In this document: piece after piece, positions 17,565 to 25,738 of the stretch | How positions within the stretch are numbered: position 1 is the first letter of the stretch | How the letters are laid out: every line of letters starts with the position of its first letter | Notes under the pieces: generated by a model | Told to the model about the DNA's origin: nothing | Seen by the model: the letters and a program-made list of their open reading frames with translations, nothing else | Databases searched by the model: none | NCBI RefSeq assembly: GCF_016802865.1 | Contig: NZ_JAEVHM010000046.1 | Location: 1 to 34,246, forward strand | Reading direction: 5' to 3' | Length of the DNA stretch: 34,246 nt | Source: Micromonospora parastrephiae | GTDB taxonomy: Bacteria; Actinomycetota; Actinomycetes; Mycobacteriales; Micromonosporaceae | Made by a program: the position numbers and the translations under genes

Positions 17565-17589
17565 CTTCCCGTCCCGATGGGGTTCAAAC
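17565..17589 (-). promoter_or_regulatory. Variant SigB-like promoter of the 479-aa gene
   Basis: On the minus strand GTTT (17589-17586), 15 bases, GGGAAG (17570-17565). B. subtilis SigB tolerates A at the fourth -10 position (GGGWAW), so this is a plausible variant. The -10 is only 12 bases from the GTG. Confidence 0.4.
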
Positions 17590-17665
17590 GGGGCATCACC
17601 CTCCCGGCGGCACAATCCGCTGGTCGGCGGGGTGCGCCGGTCATCCTCGGCGTTCGGCCGCTCGG

Positions 17666-17690
17666 GTTTCGGCGGGGCCAGGGCGGGCAC
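17666..17690 (+). promoter_or_regulatory. Variant SigB-like promoter of the CDGSH gene
   Basis: GTTT (17666-17669), 15 bases, GGGCAC (17685-17690), with the -10 ending 10 bases before the ATG at 17701, which would give a nearly leaderless transcript. The C in place of T makes this uncertain. Confidence 0.3.
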
Positions 17691-17700
17691 TTCCGGGGCC

Positions 17701-17931
17701 ATGCGCACCGACGACACCAGCGAGCCCGCCGCTGCCACGATCACCCCGTACGAGGACGGACCGCTCCTGGTTCGCGGCGACTTCGCCCTGGTCACTCCCG
17801 ACGGAGAGCGGATCGACGCGCGCCGGGGCACGGTGGCGCTGTGCCGCTGCGGCAAATCGGCGCTCAAGCCGTTCTGCGACGGCACCCACAAGGTGGTCGA
17901 CTTCCGCGCGGGCACCTCCCGCGAGGGCTGA
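17701..17931 (+). CDS. CDGSH iron-sulfur domain protein
   Basis: A 76-aa protein with one CDGSH-type [2Fe-2S] site, CRCGKSALKPFCDGTH, matching the family pattern CxCxxS/TxxxPxCDGxH with three Cys and one His ligand. Such proteins carry electrons or clusters. ATG at 17701 has only a weak ribosome site (GGGG), fitting a short or absent leader. It is convergent with the haem-oxygenase-like redox enzyme gene, only nine bases between the two stops; the pair may work together (inference). Confidence 0.9.
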   Translation: MRTDDTSEPAAATITPYEDGPLLVRGDFALVTPDGERIDARRGTVALCRCGKSALKPFCDGTHKVVDFRAGTSREG

Positions 17932-17940
17932 CCGGGACCG

Positions 17941-19032
17941 TCAGGCCACGCCGGCCAGAGGGCCCCCGGCGACCGACGGCAGCACGGTCGTCGGCATCGA
18001 GAGGCTCCGCGGGGCGGGTGAGCGCAGTGAGCTGCGGCCGGCCGCCCAGCTGTCCAGCAGGTGCGCGGCGAACAGCCGGTCCACGGCGAGTCCGGCCGCC
18101 GCGCCGAAGAGCACGTCGGGAGCGAGGGCCGGTTCGGCGCGGACCAGGCCGCCACACATGTCGTGGGCGGCGATCTGCTCGTGCACGGCGTCGGCCTCGA
18201 CGTGCTCGTCGTAGAAGCGGGTGGCGACCTCGTCGAAGCCGAGCCGGCGCAGCCCGTTGCCGTAGCGACGGTTGGGCAGCGAGGAGGTCATCTCGAAGGC
18301 GGCCAGGTGCCCGAGCAGTGCTCCCCGCAGGCGCCGGTGCAGCCCGAACAGCGACATCACGTTGTTGGTCGCCAACGTCACGGCGGGCGCCGCGTCCAGG
18401 TGGGCGCCGTAACCGGTGTCCAGGCCCAGCCGGCCGAGCGTGGTCCGGAACAGCTCGGCGTGCATCCGGTCCAGCCGGCCGTTGCCGTACTCGTCGGTCT
18501 GGATCTCCACGAGGGCGGCCTTGGCCGCGCCGCCGAGGCGGGGCAGGGCCCAGCTGTGCGGGTCCGCCTCGCGCAGGTGGTAGACGGAACGGTGGACGAC
18601 GAACTCGCGGAACTGGGTGAGGTCGGCGTGCCGCTGGAGGGTCGTGGCCAGCGACGGCCCGTCGTCGGCCGCCACCAGCTCGGCCAGCCCGGCTGCCACC
18701 CCGGCGGACGGCACCCGTGGAGAGCCGACCAGCCGGCGCAGCGCCGCCTCGAAGGGGCGTTCGGCACGAGCGCGCAGGCCCAACAGTGTCGGCTGCCACT
18801 CCCAGTCCTCGTCGACGCCCCGCCAGCCCCGGTAGTGCAGCTCGTAGCAGAGGAAGAGGGTCAGTTGCAGGTCCTCGTCGGTGAGCGGGTCCGCCGGGTC
18901 GAGGTCGGCGCCGAGGCTGGCCGGCAGGTCGTGCGGAGCACGCCGCAGCGCGTCGGTCACCGCCGCGGACAGCGGACCGCGCGGCTGCGGTAGGGGCGCG
19001 GGACCGTAGCGGCGGTCGGCGGGCTCCGGCAT
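17941..19032 (-). CDS. Iron-containing redox enzyme, haem-oxygenase-like fold
   Basis: A 363-aa mostly alpha-helical protein resembling the haem-oxygenase-like diiron oxidase/oxygenase group (annotated as iron-containing redox enzyme family). Candidate metal ligands sit in helices such as FLCYELHYRGW (60-70), EIQTDEYGNGRLDRMHAELF (176-195) and the late FYDEHVEADAVHEQIAAHD. The reaction is unknown. The ATG has GGAGG four bases upstream. Its candidate promoter lies at 19062-19086, overlapping the stop codon of the TPP enzyme gene upstream, so it may be both read through and separately started. Confidence 0.82.
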   Translation of the reverse strand: MPEPADRRYGPAPLPQPRGPLSAAVTDALRRAPHDLPASLGADLDPADPLTDEDLQLTLFLCYELHYRGWRGVDEDWEWQPTLLGLRARAERPFEAALRRLVGSPRVPSAGVAAGLAELVAADDGPSLATTLQRHADLTQFREFVVHRSVYHLREADPHSWALPRLGGAAKAALVEIQTDEYGNGRLDRMHAELFRTTLGRLGLDTGYGAHLDAAPAVTLATNNVMSLFGLHRRLRGALLGHLAAFEMTSSLPNRRYGNGLRRLGFDEVATRFYDEHVEADAVHEQIAAHDMCGGLVRAEPALAPDVLFGAAAGLAVDRLFAAHLLDSWAAGRSSLRSPAPRSLSMPTTVLPSVAGGPLAGVA

Positions 19033-19061
19033 GTGACCTCCAGCGTCGTCGGCCGCTACTG

Positions 19062-19086
19062 ATGCCCCTGGACAGGGCGCCTAAAC
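19062..19086 (-). promoter_or_regulatory. Variant SigB-like promoter of the redox enzyme gene
   Basis: On the minus strand GTTT (19086-19083), 15 bases, GGGCAT (19067-19062), 30 bases from the ATG at 19032. The -35 overlaps the TAG of the preceding gene. Confidence 0.4.
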
Positions 19087-20835
19087 GAGATCCTGCGTGG
19101 TCACGGTGCGTTCGGTCTGCTCGCGCACCTTCCGGGCGGCCGCGCCCTCGGCGTACAGGCCGCGCAGGTCGGCGAACGCCGGGTCCGGCGGCGTCAGCGG
19201 CACCGCCGGGTCGACGACGGCCTCCAGTACGCACGGACGGTCCGCGGCGAGGGCCTCGTCCCAGGCCGCGCCGACCAGTTCGGGACGGTCCACCCGGACG
19301 CCGTGCAGCCCGAGCAGCCGTGCCCAGCCGGCGTACGGCACGTCGGGCCGGCGTTGGCTGGGGTCGCTCGACGCCTGCCGTCCGCCGCCCATGCCGTTCT
19401 GGTCCCGGTTGTTGAGCACCAGCACGACAAGTCGAGGGTCGCGCCACTGCTGCCAGTGGTGCGACACGGTGATCAGCTCGGCGAGTCCGTTGAGCTGCAT
19501 GGCCCCGTCGCCCACGAGCGCGACCACAGGTTGGTCGGGTGTGGCCAGTTTGGCGGCCACCGCGTACGGCAGGGCACAGCCCATCGAGCCGAGGGTGCCG
19601 CACAGCTGCGCGTTCACGCCGGGTGGCAGGGCGAGGTGCCGGGCGTACCAGTAGAGGACCGAGCCGACGTCGACCGCGACCGCGCCGACGCCGGGCAGCC
19701 GGCTGGACAGCTCCTGGAGCACGAGCTGCGGGTTGATCGGGTCGGCCGGCGCGGCGGCCCGGTCGGCGGCGTCGGCCCGCCAGCGGTCCACCGAGTTCTC
19801 CACGGTGGCGCGCCACTGCGGGCTGGGTCGGTCGGGCACCCGGGCCAGCAGCGCCCGCAGCGTCTCGGCGGCGTCGCCGATCAGCGGCACGTCGGCCGGG
19901 TAGCGGGCGCCGATGCGCCGGCCGTCGATGTCGATCTGCACGGTGCGGGCCTGCCCCGGCATCGGGAAGTAGTCGGTCCACGGGTCGTTGGTGCCGACCA
20001 GCAGCAGCGTGTCGCAGCCGCCCATCAGCTCCGCGGCGGCCGGGGTGCCGACCTCGCCCAGCACACCGGTGTGGAACGGCAGCCGTTCGTCGAGGACCGG
20101 CTTGCCCAGCAGCGAGGTGGCCACCCCGGCGCCGAGCCGGTCGGCCAGCTCGACGATCTCCGCGGCAGCGCCCCGACCGCCCTGGCCCACCAGGATCGCG
20201 GTGCGCTGACCGCTGCCCAGCAGCTGCGCGGCGGCTTCCAGGTCCACCTCGTGCGGCAGAACCCGGGCCAGCGGCTCACCGGGCGTCGCCGAGATCACCC
20301 CGGCCGTGTTGGCGTGCAGGTCGGGTACCAGCGCCTCCTGCAGCTGCCGGGGCAGCACCACGCAGGTCGGGCTGCGAGTCGCCGCCGCCGTACGAAACGC
20401 CTGGTCCAGCAGCCCCGGCACGTCCTGCGGACTCCGGCCGTAGCGGACGAACTGGTTGCACACGTCGCCGAAGAGCCGGCTCAGCCCGATCTCCTGGTGC
20501 GCGCCGCCGAGCGGCCCGGAGATGTCCTCGCCGACGATCGCCACCACCGGCTTGCTGTCCAGCTTGGCGTCGTACAGGCCGTTGAGCAGTTGGACGGCGC
20601 TGGGCCCCTGGGTGGCCAGGCACACGCCGATGCCGCCGGTGAACTTGGCGTGCCCGGTGGCCATGAACGAGGCCGTCTCCTCGTGTCGGGCCGGGACGAA
20701 CGCCGGTTCTCCGCCGGCACGTTCCAACGCCTCGACGAGTGGGGCGATCGCCTCGCCCGGATAGCCGAAGACCCTGGGCACCCGCCAGGCCAGCAGTCGC
20801 TGCACCACGAGGTCGGCCACGCACCGCTCAGCCAT
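19081..20835 (-). CDS. Thiamine pyrophosphate enzyme, pyruvate-oxidase-like
   Basis: A 584-aa TPP enzyme with the three-domain layout of pyruvate oxidase/acetolactate synthase: N-terminal PYR domain with the catalytic-type glutamate in RHEETASFMATGHAKFTG (about 50-67), central domain (AILVGQGGRGAAAEI), C-terminal PP domain with the TPP/Mg motif from GDGAMQLNGL to LNNRDQN. The GYPGEAI start and QEIGLSRLFGDV segment fit pyruvate oxidase better than acetolactate synthase. The ATG at 20835 overlaps the TGA of the upstream baeRF-like gene by eight bases, so translation is coupled. The open frame extends further upstream but not in family sequence. Confidence 0.88.
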   Translation of the reverse strand: MAERCVADLVVQRLLAWRVPRVFGYPGEAIAPLVEALERAGGEPAFVPARHEETASFMATGHAKFTGGIGVCLATQGPSAVQLLNGLYDAKLDSKPVVAIVGEDISGPLGGAHQEIGLSRLFGDVCNQFVRYGRSPQDVPGLLDQAFRTAAATRSPTCVVLPRQLQEALVPDLHANTAGVISATPGEPLARVLPHEVDLEAAAQLLGSGQRTAILVGQGGRGAAAEIVELADRLGAGVATSLLGKPVLDERLPFHTGVLGEVGTPAAAELMGGCDTLLLVGTNDPWTDYFPMPGQARTVQIDIDGRRIGARYPADVPLIGDAAETLRALLARVPDRPSPQWRATVENSVDRWRADAADRAAAPADPINPQLVLQELSSRLPGVGAVAVDVGSVLYWYARHLALPPGVNAQLCGTLGSMGCALPYAVAAKLATPDQPVVALVGDGAMQLNGLAELITVSHHWQQWRDPRLVVLVLNNRDQNGMGGGRQASSDPSQRRPDVPYAGWARLLGLHGVRVDRPELVGAAWDEALAADRPCVLEAVVDPAVPLTPPDPAFADLRGLYAEGAAARKVREQTERTVTTQDLV

Positions 20836-21951
20836 TGCCGCGCCCGGGAGTGCTGGGGTCGACGTAGCGCAGCACCGCGCCGACACCGTCGGTGAGTTCG
20901 GGTGCCTCGTCCGGGCCCAGCACGGTCAGCGCCGCGTCGGTGCCGACGAGCGCCCGCACCAGCGCCGCGTCGGCGCGGACCCGCTGCGGCTCGTCGACCG
21001 ACATGGCGGCCAGCTGCCCCGGGTCGACGGCGATCTCGGTGGGTTCCGAGCCGATCCACAGCTCGCCGTTGGCCGACGGGTCGTCCACGATGAGCATCGT
21101 GTCCACCTGGTTGCGTTGCAGGGCAGAGACGACCGCGTCGAGACCGGCGCCCACGTCCTCCTGCACACCGAACCTGTCCAGCGCGGCGGCGATCCGCTGG
21201 TCGGCGACCTCCGCGATGGTCTGCACGGTGAGGTCGTCCAGGAGCGCCTGGTCGGCGCCAGCGGCCCGCGAGCCCGCGTCGGTACGCACCATCAGGTCCT
21301 GCCAGCGCTCCGGCATCTGGGCGGCGACCATCCCGGTGGCCCGGACGTCGCCGGCGATCACCACCACCTCCGCACCAACCTTCTCGGCCAGCTCCACGGT
21401 CGCCGCGGTGACGTCGCCGGCGTTGTGGTGCCAGGCCTCCATGGCGGCCTTCTGGTAGATGTCCTGGGACCAGCCGCCGGGCTGAACCCGGCGCAGCGGG
21501 AAGGTCTCCCGGCCGACGACGTGCGCCCGCCGCGGTACCCCGCCGGCGCTGATGGCGACCGCGTCGGCGCCGGTCCGGTCCGCGAGCACCCGCACCCAGG
21601 CCACCTGTTCGCCGCGCTGGGCGAGCAGCGGCATCACGTGCGGCAGCGGCCCGTAGTGGGCCAGGTCGTGAAACGGTGGCGCGGAGAGGTACTCGGAGAG
21701 CACCACCCGTCCTCGGGTGGCGAAGACCGCCAGACCGTACTTGCCGGCCATCGGGTCGTGGCCGCGGATCACCCGGTCCAACGCGGCCACGGTCGCCTCG
21801 TCGGCGCCCTGGTCGGTCAGTTCACGCGCCAGGGCACGCCAGCGCAGGGCGAGCGCCGCGTGGGCGTCCTCCGTGTCGGCGGAGCGTCCACGTACACCGA
21901 GCACCACGGCCCGGGACGGTCGTAGAGCGGGCGCAGGAAGGACAGCTGCAT
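20828..21951 (-). pseudogene. baeRF/Vms1-like release-factor-type protein (Rv2629-like), frameshifted
   Basis: The family start is the ATG at 21951 (MQLSFLRPLYDRPGPWCSVY), with GAAAGGGG 6 bases upstream. After about 24 codons the frame is lost at about 21878-21888, and the family sequence goes on in another frame (ADTEDAHAALALRWRALARELTDQGADE) to the stop at 20828. One extra C (GACGCCTCCGCC) restores a 374-aa protein. A longer ORF reaching 22051 in the second frame has a spurious N-terminus. The baeRF2 group, which includes M. tuberculosis Rv2629, is related to eRF1 and Vms1 and is thought to act on stalled peptidyl-tRNA. It is coupled to the TPP enzyme. A GGGTAA at 21987-21982 lies upstream but without a good -35. 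Confidence 0.8.
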
Positions 21952-22102
21952 GCTCGACCCCTTTCCAGCTCGGCCCCCCGCTTACCCTGCCCGCCCGGGA
22001 TGTCACCTCGCGGCCGTGAGCCCGTGACCAGGTTTCATTCATGTCGTTCAACCGAGGACGCCGATACGATCAGTGAACGGAACCGGACTCTCGGTGGTGG
22101 AA

Positions 22103-22642
22103 ATGGACAGCGGACTCGATACCCGACGCATCGTGCACCCGACGGAGCGGATCGTCACCGGGCGGTTGATCCGCCTGCTCGACGGCTACACCCGGGAGGT
22201 TCGCATCGGTCAACCGGTGCTGGTGGCCGTACTCGCCGCGGCGGCGATCGCCCGGCTGCCCGCCCTGCTGCTGCGCACGCTGTTCTCCTTCGGCGGCGGC
22301 GGCACCCGGCGACGCTGGAAGGAGCTGAAGCAGGGCCCGGAATACCTGGTGACCCCGGTGCGGCTGCGCTCCACCGCCGGTCAGCTGTGCGAGGTGGAGC
22401 TGCACGGCCACCTGCCGCAGAGCGCGCTGCACCCGGCGGACCACCTCCAGCTCACCCTGCGCTCGCAGCGCGACCCGGACCTGCCGCCGCGCATCGAGCG
22501 GATCGTCAACCTCACCACCGGGCAGCTGCTCACCCCGCGTACCGCGACGCTCTGGTCGCACCTCGGCCCGCCGCTGCTGTTGCAGGCGGTGCTGGGCGCG
22601 CTGCTGCTGGCCGGCCTCGCGGCCTGCTCGGCGCTGGTCTGA
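22103..22642 (+). CDS. Small membrane-associated protein of unknown function
   Basis: A 179-aa protein with a hydrophobic segment near residues 46-68 (PVLVAVLAAAAIARLPALLLRTLF) and another at the C-terminus (LLLQAVLGALLLAGLAACSALV), enclosing a polar domain of about 85 residues (EYLVTPVRLRST to IERIVNLTTGQLL). I do not recognise the family. The start may be the ATG at 22103 or the GTG at 22073. A TACGAT (22065-22070) could be a -10; its transcript would begin near 22077 and favour 22103. Ribosome sites are weak at both. Confidence 0.6.
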   Translation: MDSGLDTRRIVHPTERIVTGRLIRLLDGYTREVRIGQPVLVAVLAAAAIARLPALLLRTLFSFGGGGTRRRWKELKQGPEYLVTPVRLRSTAGQLCEVELHGHLPQSALHPADHLQLTLRSQRDPDLPPRIERIVNLTTGQLLTPRTATLWSHLGPPLLLQAVLGALLLAGLAACSALV

Positions 22643-22647
22643 CCGGT

Positions 22648-22668
22648 CGGGCCGGGTTCCCCGGCCCG
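22648..22668. terminator. Hairpin between convergent genes
   Basis: A perfect 9-bp inverted repeat CGGGCCGGG / CCCGGCCCG with a three-base loop, just after the stop at 22642 and before the convergent DUF3817 gene. No T-tract. Confidence 0.6.
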
Positions 22669-22690
22669 GCATCGTGGCGCCGGGAAGCGA

Positions 22691-23035
22691 TCAGCCGACC
22701 GGGGCGGGCTCGCGGACGGGTTCGCGGTCGACGCCGAGCATTCCCCGGCGGCGGGTCCAGCGCTCGAAGACCAGGGTGGCGAACGGCGGCACCGCGCTGG
22801 CCAGCGCCACGGTCGTGGCCGGCAGGCTCCACCGGTGCAGCCGGGCCACGGCCAGCACCAGCAGGACGTACGCGATGAACAGGCCGCCGTGGATCGGGCC
22901 GAAGACCTTGACGCCCAGCTCGTTGCCCGGCGGGCCGTACTTGACCGCCATCCCGACCAGCAGGGCCAGCCAGGAGCACGCCTCGGCGATTGCCGCCGCG
23001 ACGAACAGTCGGGTCACCTTCTCGCGCATCCGCAC
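22691..23035 (-). CDS. DUF3817 membrane protein
   Basis: A 114-aa protein with three hydrophobic segments. The pattern RLFVAAAIAEACSWLALLVGMAVKY, then GPIHGGLFIAYVLLVLAVA and a third helix matches DUF3817, a small bacterial integral membrane family without known function. The start is the ATG at 23035 (a second ATG lies six bases in). GAGAGG lies upstream but at long spacing. Divergent from the glutamate-cysteine-ligase-like gene. Confidence 0.82.
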   Translation of the reverse strand: MRMREKVTRLFVAAAIAEACSWLALLVGMAVKYGPPGNELGVKVFGPIHGGLFIAYVLLVLAVARLHRWSLPATTVALASAVPPFATLVFERWTRRRGMLGVDREPVREPAPVG

Positions 23036-23079
23036 GCCACCACCTCTCGGACCGCAATGCTATCGGTGTGGTCTGGCTG

Positions 23080-23105
23080 GGCTACCGGTGCGGGCAGTTG
23101 GGTAG
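23080..23105 (+). promoter_or_regulatory. Candidate SigB-like promoter of the GCS-like gene
   Basis: GGCT (23080-23083), 16 bases, GGGTAG (23100-23105). The -10 is perfect; the -35 meets only the loose GNNT rule known for S. coelicolor SigB. It lies 78 bases before the ATG at 23183. Confidence 0.45.
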
Positions 23106-23182
23106 GAAGGGAGCATCGGGTCTTCCCCCGCCCGCCGATCACGTGCGAGGTTAGGGGGACCAGCGGTGACGGGGTGGTGACC

Positions 23183-24661
23183 ATGGGCGAGGACGTCGGG
23201 GTACGGACCTTCAGTCGGGAGGACCGGGCCCGCTACCGCGAAAAGGTCCGCCTCTGCCTCGACGTCTTCGCCGAGATGCTGCGTGAGTCGCGCTTCGACA
23301 TCGACCGACCGATGACCGGGCTGGAGATCGAGCTGAACCTGGTCGACCAGGCTTCGATGCCGGCGATGCGCAACGCCGACGTGTTGGCGGCCATCGCCGA
23401 CCCGCTCTTCCAGACCGAGCTGGGCCAGTTCAACATCGAGATCAACGTGCCGCCGCGGCGGCTGACCGGCACCGGCACCGCCGACTTCGAGGAGCACGTG
23501 CGGGCCAGCCTCAACGCCGCCGAGGTGAAGGCCCGGACGATCGGCGCGCACATGGTGATGATCGGCATCCTGCCGACGTTGCGTCCGGAGCACCTGACCG
23601 CCGAGACGCTCTCCGCCAACCCCCGCTACAAGCTGCTCAACGAGCAGATCTTCGCCGCCCGTGGCGAGGATCTGCCGATCGCCATCAGCGGAGTGGAACG
23701 GTTGGCGGTGACCGCCGACACGATCACCCCGGAGGCGGCCTGCACCAGCACCCAGTTCCATCTGCAGGTCAGCCCGGCCCAGTTCGCCGACTACTGGAAC
23801 GCCGCCCAGGCGATCGCCGGCATCCAGGTCGCGGTGGGGGCGAACGCGCCGCTGCTCTTCGGCCGGGAGTTGTGGCGCGAGACCCGCATCCCGCTGTTCC
23901 AGCAGGCCACCGACACCCGCTCGGAGGAAATCAAGGCCCAGGGGGTACGACCGCGGGTCTGGTTCGGCGAACGCTGGATCACCAACGTGTTCGACCTGTT
24001 CGAGGAGAACGTCCGCTACTTCCCGGCGCTGCTGCCGGTCTGCGACCCGGAGGATCCGGCGCAGGCGCTCGCCGCCGGTGAGGTGCCCAACCTCGCGGAG
24101 CTGCGGCTGCACAACGGCACCGTCTACCGGTGGAACCGCCCGGTGTACGACGTGTCGCGTGGCCGGCCGCACCTGCGGGTGGAGAACCGGGTGCTCCCGG
24201 CCGGCCCCACCGTGGTGGACACCATCGCCAACGGCGCCTTCTACTTCGGGCTGGTGCGCGCCCTGGCCGAGTCGGACCGGCCACTGTGGTCGCAGATGTC
24301 GTTCAGCGCCGCCGAGGAGAACTTCACCAGCTGCGCCCGGCACGGCATCGACGCGCAGGTGTTCTGGCCCGGCCTCGGCTACCTGCCGGTGACGGAGCTG
24401 GTGCTACGCCGGTTGCTGCCGATGGCGCATCACGGCCTGGACCGGTGGGGGCTCGACGCGGGCGAACGGGACCGGCTGCTCGGCGTCATCGAGCAGCGCT
24501 GCCTGACCGGCCGCAACGGTGCGACCTGGCAGGTGGAGACCCTGCACCGGTTGGAGTCCGCCGACCACCTGGACCGGCCGGCGGCGCTGCGCGAGGTGGT
24601 CCGGCACTACGTGACGCTGATGCACAGCAACCGACCGGTGCACGAGTGGCCGATCCCGTAG
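23183..24661 (+). CDS. Glutamate-cysteine-ligase-like carboxylate-amine ligase
   Basis: A 492-aa enzyme of the GCS2-type glutamate-cysteine ligase family (ATP-dependent amide-bond formation). Family features include GLEIELNLVD (about 48-57, metal/ATP site), GQFNIEINVPPRRL, TSTQFHLQVSP and the late LRVENRVLPAGPTVVD. Actinobacteria have several paralogues of this type beyond the mycothiol and ergothioneine enzymes, so the substrate is open. The ATG at 23183 has GGGGTGG upstream; the frame is open further upstream but overlaps the DUF3817 gene on the other strand. A candidate SigB-type promoter precedes it. Confidence 0.82.
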   Translation: MGEDVGVRTFSREDRARYREKVRLCLDVFAEMLRESRFDIDRPMTGLEIELNLVDQASMPAMRNADVLAAIADPLFQTELGQFNIEINVPPRRLTGTGTADFEEHVRASLNAAEVKARTIGAHMVMIGILPTLRPEHLTAETLSANPRYKLLNEQIFAARGEDLPIAISGVERLAVTADTITPEAACTSTQFHLQVSPAQFADYWNAAQAIAGIQVAVGANAPLLFGRELWRETRIPLFQQATDTRSEEIKAQGVRPRVWFGERWITNVFDLFEENVRYFPALLPVCDPEDPAQALAAGEVPNLAELRLHNGTVYRWNRPVYDVSRGRPHLRVENRVLPAGPTVVDTIANGAFYFGLVRALAESDRPLWSQMSFSAAEENFTSCARHGIDAQVFWPGLGYLPVTELVLRRLLPMAHHGLDRWGLDAGERDRLLGVIEQRCLTGRNGATWQVETLHRLESADHLDRPAALREVVRHYVTLMHSNRPVHEWPIP

Positions 24662-24676
24662 GCGCGTTGGCGGTGC

Positions 24677-25063
24677 TCAGCCGCGCGGGGTGGGAACCCC
24701 GAAGAGATCGATGATGCCGGCGGGCAGCTGGGCGAGCAGGTCGTGTCGCTCGTCGTCATCGAGCGCCTCGGCGACGGTACGCAAGACCGCCTGGGCGTGT
24801 TGACGCACCTGGTCCGCGTTGGCGACCTGCTCCCGGTCGCCGACGTTCTTCAGGAACTCGCCGACGTCCCACCGGCGGCCCTGCGGATTGCGGGTGACGG
24901 ACCCGTTCAGCCGCTCCGGTAGCTGTGCCGCCAGGTTGTCGGCCTCCTGCCCGGCGAGCCGTTCGCCGAGCACCGACAGGACGGCCTGTACGGACCGCAC
25001 GGCCTCGTTCTCCCCGAGACCCGCGCGCCGCCGTACCGTGGCGATCATCTGCTCGTACTCCAT
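24677..25063 (-). CDS. DUF2267 protein
   Basis: A 128-aa soluble helical protein. Visible are the paired DUF2267 repeats: an N-terminal AVRSVQAVLSVLGERLAGQEADNLAAQLPERL and a second AQAVLRTVAEALDDDERHDLLAQLPAGIIDLF. The family is of unknown function and common in stress regulons. ATG at 25063 has GGGAGGAG six bases upstream. The upstream open frame is not family sequence. A variant SigB-type promoter lies at 25124-25148. Confidence 0.88.
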   Translation of the reverse strand: MEYEQMIATVRRRAGLGENEAVRSVQAVLSVLGERLAGQEADNLAAQLPERLNGSVTRNPQGRRWDVGEFLKNVGDREQVANADQVRQHAQAVLRTVAEALDDDERHDLLAQLPAGIIDLFGVPTPRG

Positions 25064-25123
25064 GACCCGCTCCTCCCGTCTCCTCGACCGGCCGTCAGGC
25101 CTGCCGGCGGACGAATGGGGCGA

Positions 25124-25148
25124 GTTCCCAGGCTTCCTGACCACAAAC
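25124..25148 (-). promoter_or_regulatory. Variant SigB-like promoter of the DUF2267 gene
   Basis: On the minus strand GTTT (25148-25145), 15 bases, GGGAAC (25129-25124), 61 bases before the ATG at 25063. The -35 and spacing are perfect; the -10 has A for T, as in some SigB sites, and C at the end. Confidence 0.45.
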
Positions 25149-25152
25149 GGGG

Positions 25153-25719
25153 TCACGCGCCCGGGCGGACCCAGGGGGACGGGTCGTCCCGCAGCCGGCT
25201 GTAGAGGTACCCGTCGCGCCACGCGCCGGCCCGGAACTCGCAGGCCCGCAGGACGCCCTCGAGGTGGAAGCCGGCCTTCTCCAGTGACCGCTGCTCGGCG
25301 AGGTTCTCCGGGTGGGTTCCGGCCTGGATGCGCTGCGCCGGGGTGTGCGCGAACAGGTAGTCGCAGAGCAGCGCCTGTGCCCGCCAGCCGACGCCCCTGC
25401 CCCGCCACTCGGGGAGCAGCACGATCCCGATCTCCCAGTACGACGCCCTGCCGCCGTACCGCCCGGACAGGTAGCTGACGAGGCCGACGGCGGTCTGACC
25501 CTGCTCCACCTCGACGACGAGCCGCCCGTCGTCGACGCCCAGCCAGCCGTCGACGGCGAAGCGCCGCGCCGGTGCGCCCGGGTCACGGAAGCCGGCCCAG
25601 TCGAGCCCGATCAGTCCGGGCTCGACGCAGAACCGCCGTAGCATCGCCAGGTCGGCCTCGTCCACCGGCCGCAGTCGAACGGTGAAATCGTCCCCGGTGG
25701 ACACATCGGCACTTTCCAT
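25153..25719 (-). CDS. GNAT acetyltransferase, RimJ/RimL-like
   Basis: A 188-aa GNAT-fold acyltransferase using acetyl-CoA. The acetyl-CoA motif appears as IGIVLLPEWRGRGVGWRAQALLCDYLF, followed by RIQAGTHPENLAEQRSLEKAGFHLEGVLR, typical of the Acetyltransf_3 (RimJ/RimL-like) type. The ATG at 25719 is chosen because the family sequence begins soon after (VRLRPVDEADL). No ribosome site is visible; a TAGTGT 7 bases before the ATG could give a leaderless transcript. It starts 19 bases after the stop of another GNAT gene. Confidence 0.83.
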   Translation of the reverse strand: MESADVSTGDDFTVRLRPVDEADLAMLRRFCVEPGLIGLDWAGFRDPGAPARRFAVDGWLGVDDGRLVVEVEQGQTAVGLVSYLSGRYGGRASYWEIGIVLLPEWRGRGVGWRAQALLCDYLFAHTPAQRIQAGTHPENLAEQRSLEKAGFHLEGVLRACEFRAGAWRDGYLYSRLRDDPSPWVRPGA

Positions 25720-25738
25720 TGACGACACACTAGTCGCG

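Noticed and set aside
21982..21987. SigB-type promoter of the baeRF-like gene
   Set aside because: GGGTAA is present, but no GTTT-like -35 lies 14-17 bases upstream.
21952..22051. Upstream extension of the baeRF-like gene to 22051
   Set aside because: It only exists because the frameshift moves the family sequence into that frame; the true ATG with ribosome site and family N-terminus is at 21951.
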